Source of the DNA: CAYPIE01 sp964410665
Lineage (GTDB): Bacteria > Planctomycetota > Planctomycetia > Gemmatales > Gemmataceae
Assembly: GCA_964410665.1 (NCBI GenBank)
Contig: CAYPIE010000046.1
Location: 1-46,989, forward strand
Length of the DNA stretch: 46,989 bases
Reading direction: 5' to 3'
Position 1 is the first letter of the stretch; the number at the start of each line of letters is the position of its first letter. This document shows, piece after piece, positions 1-7,924 of the stretch. A program made the translations under genes and the position numbers. The notes beneath the pieces are model-generated. The model saw only the letters and a list, made by a program, of their open reading frames with translations, had not been told where the DNA came from and did no database searches.

Positions 1-14
1 CCTCTGCAGGCGAG

Positions 15-34
15 CCCCGGACGTCAGTCCGGGG
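15..34. terminator. Short GC hairpin downstream of the DUF1501 gene
   Basis: An 8-bp perfect stem (CCCCGGAC at 15-22, GTCCGGGG at 27-34) closes a 4-nt loop. It lies about 75 bases past the stop codon of the leftward DUF1501 gene, so it could end that transcript. There is no T tract in the leftward direction, so a simple intrinsic terminator is not proven. Two imperfect copies of a roughly 20-base unit (CGCAAGCGC..CCGCTT) lie next to it at about 50-69 and 76-95. This may instead be a dispersed intergenic repeat. Confidence 0.4.
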
Positions 35-109
35 GTTCTGACTTACCGCAAGCGCCTCTGCCGCTTTCCCCGCATCGCAAGCGCTTCAGCCGCTTCTGAT
101 TGCAGCAAC

Positions 110-1333
110 TCACGCGAACAGATCCACCGGCTTAAACTTCTTGCCGAGCACCTTGGCACTATCGACGCCGAGCCAGTGGTCGAGCACCCCGGCATAGACC
201 GAGCGGAAGTCGATATGGTGTTTGAGGTTCCCGAACTGACGTTCGGTGAGGCTAGGGTGTTGGCCGATCGGGCCGGCTTTGACCTTGTTGCCGATCAGGA
301 ACATGGGAGCCGAGGTACCGTGATCGGTGCCGCGGCTACCATTTTCGTACGGCCGGCGGCCGAACTCGGAGAAGGTCATGATCATCAGCCGATCTTGATG
401 CCCACGTGCACTCAGATCCTTGTAGAAGGCAGTGAGGGCACCGGAAAGCTCGCCCAGTAGATTGGCATGGGCGTTGGCCTGGTTGGCGTGGGTATCGAAG
501 TTACCGATCGAGACATAGAAGATCCTTGCTCCTAGGCCTGCGTCGATGATTTGGGCGGCAAGCTTGAGCCGCTCGGCGAGGCCGGTGTTCGGATAAGGCA
601 CCTTGGGCTGGTAGTTGTTGCCGATCGCCTGTAAGCGATCGCTGCTGGCATAGGTGTTCAGCGCGGTGCGCTGGACGAAGTCGAGCAGGCCCGGTTGGCG
701 AGAGGAGGCCTCGCTGGCGGACTGGATGACCGCTTTCTGGGATTGCTTGTCGGACTTGCTGGCGGCGGTCATTTTGAGCTGGAAGTCTTCCAGCGAGGTA
801 ATTGAGGGAGCACGGGCCGGGGCACCGTCGAGGGCCAAAGGAGAGCTCTCGTTGCCTGCGGCAAGGTGGAAAGCCGGAGCGTTGACCTGCTTGAGGGCTT
901 TGCCCAGCCAACCCTCGGTAAACGTGTCCGCCATGCTCGCGGCATGCCAGATGTCCATCGAACGGAAGTGGGACTGGCTTGGATTGGGGTAGCCCACTCC
1001 TTGGACAATGGCCAGAGTAGCGTCTTCGACCAGGCCAGCGAGGCCATCCATCGACGGGTGTAAGCCTAGCGAATCATTGATCTTCTGTACACGATCCTTG
1101 GCAATGCCGAGGGTAGGCCGCAGCTTGTAGTAGTTTTCATCCGCAAAAGGAATCACGGTGTTAAGCCCGTCATTGCCACCGGTCAGCTGGACGACGACCA
1201 AGATGGTGTCATCCGAGGAAGTTGCCCCGTTGGGCTGGGTGGCGAGTGCAGTCCGCGCGAGAAAGGTGGGTACGCTGGCCCCCAGGCCGATCAGGCTGGA
1301 GGTCTTCAGGAAGTCACGTCGAGTAGTGCGCAT
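110..1333 (-). CDS. DUF1501 family secreted protein (Tat substrate)
   Basis: A 407-aa protein of the DUF1501 family, which has an alkaline phosphatase/sulfatase-like fold and no firmly established reaction. The N-terminus carries a twin-arginine leader (T-T-R-R-D-F-L-K followed by a hydrophobic stretch ending A-R-T-A-L-A), so export in folded form by the Tat pathway is likely. Family hallmarks visible are Q-L-T-G-G-N-D-G-L-N-T near the start of the mature domain, the central S-Q-S-H-F-R-S-M-D-I-W segment, and F-S-E-F-G-R-R with G-T-D-H-G-T near the C-terminus. The start was placed at ATG 1333 because GGAG sits 8 bases upstream and the Tat motif follows at once; the frame stays open to 1435 without added signal. 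It lies 98 bases after the DUF1800 gene, and the two families are commonly paired. Confidence 0.93.
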   Translation of the reverse strand: MRTTRRDFLKTSSLIGLGASVPTFLARTALATQPNGATSSDDTILVVVQLTGGNDGLNTVIPFADENYYKLRPTLGIAKDRVQKINDSLGLHPSMDGLAGLVEDATLAIVQGVGYPNPSQSHFRSMDIWHAASMADTFTEGWLGKALKQVNAPAFHLAAGNESSPLALDGAPARAPSITSLEDFQLKMTAASKSDKQSQKAVIQSASEASSRQPGLLDFVQRTALNTYASSDRLQAIGNNYQPKVPYPNTGLAERLKLAAQIIDAGLGARIFYVSIGNFDTHANQANAHANLLGELSGALTAFYKDLSARGHQDRLMIMTFSEFGRRPYENGSRGTDHGTSAPMFLIGNKVKAGPIGQHPSLTERQFGNLKHHIDFRSVYAGVLDHWLGVDSAKVLGKKFKPVDLFA

Positions 1334-1431
1334 GCGAATATCTCCAGGAGTGAAGCATTGGATGAAACGATCGTGCCAGCCGCCGGGCCGATTTCGTTTC
1401 GGCCCGACGTTCGGGGGCAACAGTCGGATGG

Positions 1432-2829
1432 TCAATCCAGTTGGAATTCGGGCAAGCTCAGCACCAAATGACTCACAGCCCGTAGTCGGTGGTTGGCGAT
1501 GTCCTCAGAGCTCCAATAGACAGGGAAAGTCTGTTCCTTTGACTGCTTCATGTAGCTGACCAGGCGATGGCGGGTGTCTGGGGCCACATCCCCTTGCAGG
1601 AACAAGTCGAGCAAGAAGTTGACAACGGCGTCATCCGCTTCGATGCCGTGCTGGCGGATCAGAGCGGCCGGATCACAGCGGGTGCCAAACTGCGGGTTTT
1701 CGGTCGAGGTGAGGTCACGAGCCAAGTTTTGTCGGAACAACAGGGTTTGCCCGTTGAGCCAAGTGCGACCGCCGTCCCAGCCCTTGACCGAGGGCGGGTT
1801 GAACACGGTCTGACCCAAGGACTGCAAGGCGGTGGCAAGAGCGGTGGTACCGATGCGGCCTTCCAGACCCCGAACGATGCCCAGGGCGAAATCGACCGGC
1901 GCCTTGACCCGCGAGCGGTAGACCTTGGGGGAGAAAAACAGGTTCGACCGCAACATCGTCTCAACCAGCTTGGCGATGTTGAAGTCCGAGGCGCGGAATT
2001 GCTCGGCCAGTGGATCGATCAATTCGGGGGTCGCAGGAACCGCTTCAGAGATCAGATAGCGGTAGAGCTTGCCAACGAGGAAGCGCGGACAGGCCGGCTG
2101 CGTCAAGCAAATATCCACAATATCCGGCGCCTTGAAGTTGCCTTGTTTGCCAAGCACCTTCTTCGTGCCGGCATCGAACTGCTTCTCGTTAAGGAAGGCT
2201 TCGCCGTTGCGAATTTCCCAACCGGTAAACGCACGGGCGGCCTCGCGGATGTCGGCTTCGGTATAGTTCCCGATGCCGAGGCTAAACAGTTCCATCAACT
2301 CCCGGGCATAGTTCTCGTTGGGCATGCCCTTCTTGCTGCCAGCGGTGTCGAGCCAGACCAACATGGCCGGGTCCTGGGACATTTCCTGGAGCATCGGGCC
2401 AAAATGGCCCAAGGCATGACGAGCGAGCAGGTCATACTGCCCGAGCATCATGCGGATATTCTGGACCTTGGCGTTGCTGGTCGCAAAGTGGTTATGCCAA
2501 AACAGGGTCAACTTTTCGCGCAACGGGTGCGGCGTATACAGCATGCGGTACAGCCACCAGGCCTGGGCCTGGTCGTTGTTGTTGGCGCGGATGATCGGTT
2601 CGGCGAGCCGCTGCGAATCGGCCTCAAAGCGGTCCAAGCCGTCACCGCCGGCGAGCAGCTGGTCGATGGCCTGATCAGGCCCGGCTTTGAGGGCCGTTTG
2701 CAGGGTTTCCCAGTCCGCGCCGAAGCTGGCGCGGCGATAAAGATGACCCACCTTCCGGAGGTCCCACGGGTTGGCCGCGGAGGGCTGGTACGGCTTCCAG
2801 GCGGTGGCGGCCAGGTGTGCGACTGTCAT
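1432..2829 (-). CDS. DUF1800 family protein
   Basis: A 465-aa protein recognised as DUF1800 from the N-terminal H-L-Y-R-R-A-S-F-G-A motif, the W-W-L-Y-R-M-L segment followed by P-L-R-E-K-L-T-L-F-W-H-N-H-F-A-T-S, N-E-N-Y-A-R-E-L-M-E-L-F-S-L-G-I-G-N-Y-T and the V-K-G-W-D-G-G region near the C-terminus. Function is unknown for the family; members nearly always sit beside a DUF1501 gene and are thought to act together at the envelope. No clear signal peptide is visible, which is odd for a partner of a Tat substrate and might mean co-export with it. The ATG at 2829 has GAGGTG about 8 bases upstream. It is transcribed with the 589-aa gene upstream (42-base gap) and the DUF1501 gene downstream. Confidence 0.93.
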   Translation of the reverse strand: MTVAHLAATAWKPYQPSAANPWDLRKVGHLYRRASFGADWETLQTALKAGPDQAIDQLLAGGDGLDRFEADSQRLAEPIIRANNNDQAQAWWLYRMLYTPHPLREKLTLFWHNHFATSNAKVQNIRMMLGQYDLLARHALGHFGPMLQEMSQDPAMLVWLDTAGSKKGMPNENYARELMELFSLGIGNYTEADIREAARAFTGWEIRNGEAFLNEKQFDAGTKKVLGKQGNFKAPDIVDICLTQPACPRFLVGKLYRYLISEAVPATPELIDPLAEQFRASDFNIAKLVETMLRSNLFFSPKVYRSRVKAPVDFALGIVRGLEGRIGTTALATALQSLGQTVFNPPSVKGWDGGRTWLNGQTLLFRQNLARDLTSTENPQFGTRCDPAALIRQHGIEADDAVVNFLLDLFLQGDVAPDTRHRLVSYMKQSKEQTFPVYWSSEDIANHRLRAVSHLVLSLPEFQLD

Positions 2830-2871
2830 GATGCTTTCACCTCGTTGGCTGGGGTCTGGCAGAGGGGATCC

Positions 2872-4641
2872 TCACTTACGGTAGTTCCAAAGCAGTTCGA
2901 ACTGGAAGTATTTCGGCTTGTAGGTGAAGGCCATCTCGACGAAGCCCAGCTGCTTGGCCCAGTCGATGAAAGCCGCAGTCTGCGAGCGAGCCTCGTCGAG
3001 TGGGATCGCCTGGTCCAAGACCAACTGGGTCAGCAATTGCTCTGGATCGGCGTTGAGTGAATCGGCAACCCCCTTCGCGTAAAAACGCATATGCATATTG
3101 GATGCGGAAGGTTTGCGGTCCTCCGAGCCCAGCTCGTCCAGGATCCGCTTGCAGAAAGCCAGTTTGGAGCAGAGCACAAACTGGTCGTCGACCTGGGCGA
3201 AGCAGGGGGTGAAGTTGAAGCGGAGGTTCTCCGGGTCGGGGAACGGGGGAGTGCCCTCTTCATCAAAGTGATAGCTGATGATCTTCACGCCCTGATAGGT
3301 TTCCTGACGCATTTTCACGTCAAAGCGTTCCGCGGCATTGGCAATGCCCGCCACACTCAGGCCCAGACCGATGGCGCGAAGACCGGCTTCGATCGACTTG
3401 CCGAGCTTGGGGTCGCGCATCGAGGTCACAAAGGCGAAGGCGGGCAACGGGGTGGTCGGCTTGTGCGAATAGCTCGTCTCAGGCGTATTGGCAATCACGA
3501 ACCGGTGGTACGGCCCACTCTGGACGAACATTTTGTCGAGCGAGGTGCCAAGGGTGAAGCGTGAAGCCTGCTTGACCCCCTTCTCGAAACCCTCGAGGAT
3601 CTCCTCCGGGAAGAGCATTGTTCGTTGCTCCCACAAGGCTTTGAAGTCAAAGTAGAAGCTGTGGCTGAAAATCACGCCTTTCGGCTGCAGCAAGGGCAAG
3701 CTACCAGGTTGGCCATCGAGCGGGACGTGCAACGCCACTTCTTCGGGCATCCCCTTGGTCCCAGCGGGCATGCGCAGGCGGGTGATCAGGCGCCCCTTTT
3801 TGGCGTAAATGCCCGCACTGATAAAGTTCGCTCGACGGGCGACATCCAGAACCCCGCTGAAGAAGAGGGTTTGTAGGAAATCATTGCGCGGTCGGGCAAA
3901 GACTTGTTTGGCCTCTTCGGTTTGTTTCACGGGATTGAGATTGAACCAGAGCCAGGCCAGAGGGTTCTTGGGCAGCAGTTTGCGGGCCCGTTTGGGCCCC
4001 TTGGCTTCGGCCATGGAGCGGACCGACTCACCGGCCTGGAGGCGTTGATTGCGTTTCAGCGCCTGTTCCAGGGCCTCCCGGTTGTTGCTCAGCAACAGTG
4101 CTCCATCGGCAAGCACCACCATGGTAGGCCCAACCTTAAAGCCTTCAAAGCCGTCGCCGCTTTTGCGTTGTAGTTTGACACCGGCCTCACTACGGGCTAA
4201 TTCTTCCTCGATGAGGTTACTGACCAGTCCGAAAAATTTCTCAAGCAGCGCAGGATCCTTGCTTTGAATCACCCCCACCGCGACCTGTTCATCGTTGCCA
4301 AGGTAACGGACGGCCAAGGCCATGCCTCCACCGGCAAGTCGGTCGACCAGCTCGGGCCAGGGCGCCCCCAGTTCGCGTTCATAATAGTCAATCAGCTGAT
4401 AGAAACGTCGGACCTGGGTTGAATCAACGTATGGACGCACAATGTCTAATTCATAGATTTTTTCAAAGCTCTCGAGCTTGGTGATTGAAGTTAGAAGAGC
4501 GTCGAGCTTTTCCACTTTCAGAAACAACTGGGCCTGAGCCGGCAGAAAACGAGCGGGGTCCGCGGGTTCGGCAGCGTCGACGGCCGGGGTCAGGCAGCCG
4601 AGCATCAGCACCCCGACCAAGAGAGGGTGGATCGATCGCAT
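2872..4641 (-). CDS. Secreted protein of unknown function, 589 aa
   Basis: Not assigned to a characterised family. The N-terminus is a convincing Sec signal peptide (M-R-S-I-H-P-L-L-V-G-V-L-M-L-G-C-L-T-P-A, cleavage near V-D-A-A), so the product is exported. The mature part looks like alternating alpha/beta modules, with segments such as A-Q-L-F-L-K-V-E-K-L-D-A-L-L and V-V-L-A-D-G-A-L-L-L-S-N-N-R-E-A-L-E-Q-A-L, the latter resembling planctomycete DUF3352-like proteins; that link is from memory and weak. The start has GGAGA 6 bases upstream. It is the first gene of a three-gene leftward run with DUF1800 and DUF1501, so a shared envelope role is inferred. Confidence 0.85.
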   Translation of the reverse strand: MRSIHPLLVGVLMLGCLTPAVDAAEPADPARFLPAQAQLFLKVEKLDALLTSITKLESFEKIYELDIVRPYVDSTQVRRFYQLIDYYERELGAPWPELVDRLAGGGMALAVRYLGNDEQVAVGVIQSKDPALLEKFFGLVSNLIEEELARSEAGVKLQRKSGDGFEGFKVGPTMVVLADGALLLSNNREALEQALKRNQRLQAGESVRSMAEAKGPKRARKLLPKNPLAWLWFNLNPVKQTEEAKQVFARPRNDFLQTLFFSGVLDVARRANFISAGIYAKKGRLITRLRMPAGTKGMPEEVALHVPLDGQPGSLPLLQPKGVIFSHSFYFDFKALWEQRTMLFPEEILEGFEKGVKQASRFTLGTSLDKMFVQSGPYHRFVIANTPETSYSHKPTTPLPAFAFVTSMRDPKLGKSIEAGLRAIGLGLSVAGIANAAERFDVKMRQETYQGVKIISYHFDEEGTPPFPDPENLRFNFTPCFAQVDDQFVLCSKLAFCKRILDELGSEDRKPSASNMHMRFYAKGVADSLNADPEQLLTQLVLDQAIPLDEARSQTAAFIDWAKQLGFVEMAFTYKPKYFQFELLWNYRK

Positions 4642-4791
4642 GGGGATTCTCCACGGTGATGGTACCCAAGTCTCTCGGCAGTGATCGCCGAGGCAATTCA
4701 GGTCACCGAAACGGATTGGTACATCGTCGCTAGAATGTACTGGGACAGCAACTGCGGGGTTTCAGGATTTTACGGCGGCGAGCGAACGCTA

Positions 4792-5472
4792 CTAGCTCAC
4801 ACTGAGCGAGCGGCCATTGTCCCGAGCACTGAGTTTGCGTAGGAAGGGCACGGCTCGGTATGCCCAAGCCTCTGGTGTTGGAAAATGTTCTGCCCCGTCA
4901 CCCCAACATTGTCGCAACATCTCGGTGTTGATGACGCCGGGATTTAACGCGACCGCCGCGAATCCACGGGGCAATTCCTGAGCCATGGCCAGGGTCAGTC
5001 CCTCGATGGCATACTTGCTAGCACAGTAAGGTGCGACCTCTGGGGAAGTTGACCGGCCCCAACCCGAACTCAAGTTGACAATCACTCCCGAGCCATGTTC
5101 GATCATCGCCGGTACAAACGCACGGATCACATTGGCCACGCCCTTGATATTCACATCGATCAGTCGATCGAACTCCTCGGTGGGCACTTGCCAAAGCGGG
5201 GCGGGATTGTTCATCAACGCAGCATTATTTATCAATAAGTCTGGAGGGCCGACCCAATCCAGAAGCGTGTCCGCCCATGCCTGGACGGCAGCCATGTTGC
5301 TGATGTCGACCGTGCGAAAGGCGTTGGGGAGGTTGCCCGAGGCATTGAGTTGCGTAATTTGCTCGGCCGATCGGCCGCAGCCATAGACACGTTCCCCGGC
5401 GGCTTGAAACCCGTGAACGAGAGCGCGGCCCAGACCGCGGGTCGCACCAGTAATAACGATGCATTTGCCCAT
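4792..5472 (-). CDS. Short-chain dehydrogenase/reductase (SDR)
   Basis: A 226-aa classical SDR, an NAD(P)-dependent oxidoreductase acting in the cytoplasm. The sequence shows the dinucleotide motif T-G-A-T-R-G-L-G at residues 8-15, N-N-A-A at 82-85, and a catalytic triad of Ser136, Tyr149 and Lys153 (Y-C-A-S-K). Arg12 after the first glycines suggests NADP(H) preference, as in many SDRs. The length is slightly short for the family because the C-terminal substrate-binding part is compact. The start has AGGAG 8 bases upstream. The gene is divergent from the permease and nothing in the context points to a substrate. Confidence 0.93.
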   Translation of the reverse strand: MGKCIVITGATRGLGRALVHGFQAAGERVYGCGRSAEQITQLNASGNLPNAFRTVDISNMAAVQAWADTLLDWVGPPDLLINNAALMNNPAPLWQVPTEEFDRLIDVNIKGVANVIRAFVPAMIEHGSGVIVNLSSGWGRSTSPEVAPYCASKYAIEGLTLAMAQELPRGFAAVALNPGVINTEMLRQCWGDGAEHFPTPEAWAYRAVPFLRKLSARDNGRSLSVS

Positions 5473-5614
5473 CCACCCGACTCCTGATCATGCTGATACC
5501 TTCTGTTCTTCGTAGCAAATCGCGCGTGTGGATCCCAACCCCGCTTGCTTGACCAAGGTGTGCGGAGGCCGTATGGTGCCGGGACCGTTCCCGACTGGAA
5601 GCTTCGGAGGCAGC

Positions 5615-7216
5615 ATGCGCTGGTTTGTTCGTGGGGACCTGGATGGGTTCTTTGGCCTGGCTCTGGATAACTTGGTCCAATTGCTTCTCATCGATAGCCT
5701 GTGCCGGTTTGTGCTGGAGTTCCCGGCGGAGCTGGTCTATCAGCGGATTTTGCCCGGGGCGGCCGTATCGCTGGTCTTCGGGAATCTGTTCTACAGCTGG
5801 CAGGCCAAGCGGCTGGCAGCCGAGACAGGGCGTAGCGATGTTTGCGCCCTGCCGTATGGCATTAACACGGTGTCGCTACTGGCGTTCGTATTCCTGGTCA
5901 TGGCGCCTGCCAAGGCGATGGCCGAGCTGGGCGGGGCAAGCAAAGAAGAAGCCGCCTATCTGGCCTGGCAAGCCGGCTTAGTTGCCTGTCTGGGCAGTGG
6001 CTTGGTGGAGTTTTTTGGGGCATTTGTCGCGCAACCGCTGCGTCGCTTGACCCCTCGGGCAGCCTTGCTGGCCACGCTGGCAGGGATTGCCCTGGGGTTT
6101 ATCTCGATGAATTTCTTCTTGCGATCGTTTGCCCGACCAATTATTGGCCTAACGACCCTGAGCATCATCTTATTGACCTACTTTGGCAACGTGCGTTTCC
6201 GTGGTGGCCTGCCCGGCGGTTTCATCGCGATCGGTGTGGGGACCGCGCTGGCCTGGCTGACCGGCCTTGCCCCCACCTCGGAAACGCTCCCCGCAGCTCC
6301 CAGCTGGCATCCGCCGTTGCCGGTTTTTGGCAACTTGATCGATGCGGTGAGCCAGGCAGAGAACTGGCAGTTTCTTTCGATTATGCTGCCGATGGGTCTG
6401 TTCAGCCTGATCGGTAGCGTCCAAAATCTGGAGTCCGCCGAGGCGGCGGGGGATCGCTACCCGACCACATCTTCGCTGGCGGTCAACGGACTGGGGACGC
6501 TGGCGGCAGCCAGCTTTGGTTCCTGCTTTCCAACCACCATTTACATTGGTCACCCGGGTTGGAAATCACTGGGTGCCCGAGCCGGGTATTCGCTACTCAA
6601 CGCCGGCTTTTTTACCTTGGTTTGCTGCCTCGGTCTGTTGGGTGCGATTGCCTGGGCGATCCCGATTGACGCGGGGATGGCCATCGTCCTGTATATCGGC
6701 ATTGTGATGACCGCCCAGGCATTTCAGGCCACGCCCACCCGCCATGCGCCGGCGGTCGTGGTGGGGCTGTTCGCCAGTCTCGCCGCCTGGGGCACCCTCC
6801 AGGCCAAGATCGCCTTACGCGTTGCCGGTTACGGGACTCCGGAACGTCCATTCACCGAAGTCAAGCAGCTAATCCCGAAGTTTCACCAGCAGGATTTTTG
6901 GATTGATGGTGGGTTTGCCCTCGCGGAAGGCTTCCTGTTGACATCAATGATCTTGGCGGCGATCACCGTAGCCATCATTGAGCGGCAGTTCCGCACCGGG
7001 GCCGTCTGGTGCTTGCTGGCGGTGGGACTTTCACTAACAGGTTTAATGCATGGTTATCGGTACACCATCGGCGATACGGCCCTGGACCTGAGCGATCCGG
7101 CCTGGCCCTGGGCAATCGGCTATGCAGTGATGGCTGGGTTGCTGCTGCTCGCACCGTGGTTGATCGAGGACCGTCCTAGTGAAGTGGTACCACGGAACAC
7201 GGCAAGCAACTCATAA
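5615..7216 (+). CDS. NCS2-like (xanthine/uracil/vitamin C) permease family protein
   Basis: A 533-aa polytopic inner-membrane protein with roughly 12 or more hydrophobic segments. The opening (G-D-L-D-G-F-F-G-L-A-L-D-N-L-V-Q) and the segment R-S-D-V-C-A-L-P-Y-G-I-N-T resemble the AzgA/NCS2 nucleobase transporter group, while another conserved stretch is G-S-V-Q-N-L-E-S-A-E-A-A-G-D-R-Y. The substrate cannot be told from sequence. The start was set at ATG 5615 because GGAGG precedes it by 4 bases; the longer open frame from 5528 has no membrane character before this point. It is divergent from the SDR gene with about 140 bases between starts, and convergent with the six-cysteine protein gene. 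Confidence 0.88.
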   Translation: MRWFVRGDLDGFFGLALDNLVQLLLIDSLCRFVLEFPAELVYQRILPGAAVSLVFGNLFYSWQAKRLAAETGRSDVCALPYGINTVSLLAFVFLVMAPAKAMAELGGASKEEAAYLAWQAGLVACLGSGLVEFFGAFVAQPLRRLTPRAALLATLAGIALGFISMNFFLRSFARPIIGLTTLSIILLTYFGNVRFRGGLPGGFIAIGVGTALAWLTGLAPTSETLPAAPSWHPPLPVFGNLIDAVSQAENWQFLSIMLPMGLFSLIGSVQNLESAEAAGDRYPTTSSLAVNGLGTLAAASFGSCFPTTIYIGHPGWKSLGARAGYSLLNAGFFTLVCCLGLLGAIAWAIPIDAGMAIVLYIGIVMTAQAFQATPTRHAPAVVVGLFASLAAWGTLQAKIALRVAGYGTPERPFTEVKQLIPKFHQQDFWIDGGFALAEGFLLTSMILAAITVAIIERQFRTGAVWCLLAVGLSLTGLMHGYRYTIGDTALDLSDPAWPWAIGYAVMAGLLLLAPWLIEDRPSEVVPRNTASNS

Positions 7217-7260
7217 GCTTTAGGCTTTCGATTCCTGGTTGTCTTCCCGCTGCAAAAGGT

Positions 7261-7887
7261 CTATGGTGCTTGAGGTTTAGGCTGTTCGACATACTCATCG
7301 GTTCCGGTGACTCCGGCGCGGACGCGGAGATAATCTCCGTGAGCGTCAAACTTGAATGGGCCAAGTTCGACCACCTGCGAAGCCCCAGCCACCGCTACGA
7401 GTTTGCTCCCCAACAGTATTATTGTTGGGTCATTTTCACCAACCTCAGTGTGGATGAGAAGCAGCTCAACGCGAACCAGTATTTTGTATCGGGAGTTGGT
7501 CGGATGGAGTGTGACTTTGGCAGTGACTTGATCCCTCTCAGCGGTGTAACTTGCATCACTGATTCTCAATAGGGATTGAACAAGATCGGGTTGAACGGGA
7601 GTTAATTGGAGACACGCGCATGCATGAGGGACGTTCGCCACAGATCCTTTGCTATCACGCACAACCTTAACTTGATAGCTATCTGTCGCATTGGGAGCCC
7701 CCAATTCGGCAGACCACGCACCTCCAGTACAGTCCGCATCCACTGGCCCGGCCACCGTTGTTCCATTCTTATCGATGAGCGATACTTTGACGGGTCCACC
7801 GCTGCAGGTGCCATTTGATTTGATTAGTGTACATTCGTTAGTATTAGGATCACAGTGACGCGTTACAGAAAGGATATCGACTGGCAT
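7261..7887 (-). CDS. Hypothetical six-cysteine protein with Ig-like beta repeat
   Basis: A 208-aa protein not recognised. The N-terminal half holds six cysteines (residues 12, 19, 28, 53, 90, 92) and a stretch typical of bacterial Ig-like domains (P-V-K-V-S-L-I-D-K-N-G-T-T-V-A-G followed by G-A-W-S-A-E-L). The C-terminal half is predicted mainly beta. No signal peptide or membrane segment is seen, so export, if any, would need another route. ATG 7887 was chosen because GGAGG lies 5 bases upstream; the in-frame ATG at 7899 overlaps this ribosome site. It follows the kinase gene by 37 bases and is probably cotranscribed, making it a candidate substrate or partner of the kinase. Confidence 0.75.
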   Translation of the reverse strand: MPVDILSVTRHCDPNTNECTLIKSNGTCSGGPVKVSLIDKNGTTVAGPVDADCTGGAWSAELGAPNATDSYQVKVVRDSKGSVANVPHACACLQLTPVQPDLVQSLLRISDASYTAERDQVTAKVTLHPTNSRYKILVRVELLLIHTEVGENDPTIILLGSKLVAVAGASQVVELGPFKFDAHGDYLRVRAGVTGTDEYVEQPKPQAP

Positions 7888-7924
7888 ATGAACCTCCATT
7901 GGAGCAAAACGAATGAATGTTTAT

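Noticed and set aside
1567..3060. 497-codon open frame on the plus strand
   Set aside because: It runs antisense to the well-supported DUF1800 gene, has no recognisable motif, and is a shadow of a GC-rich coding strand.
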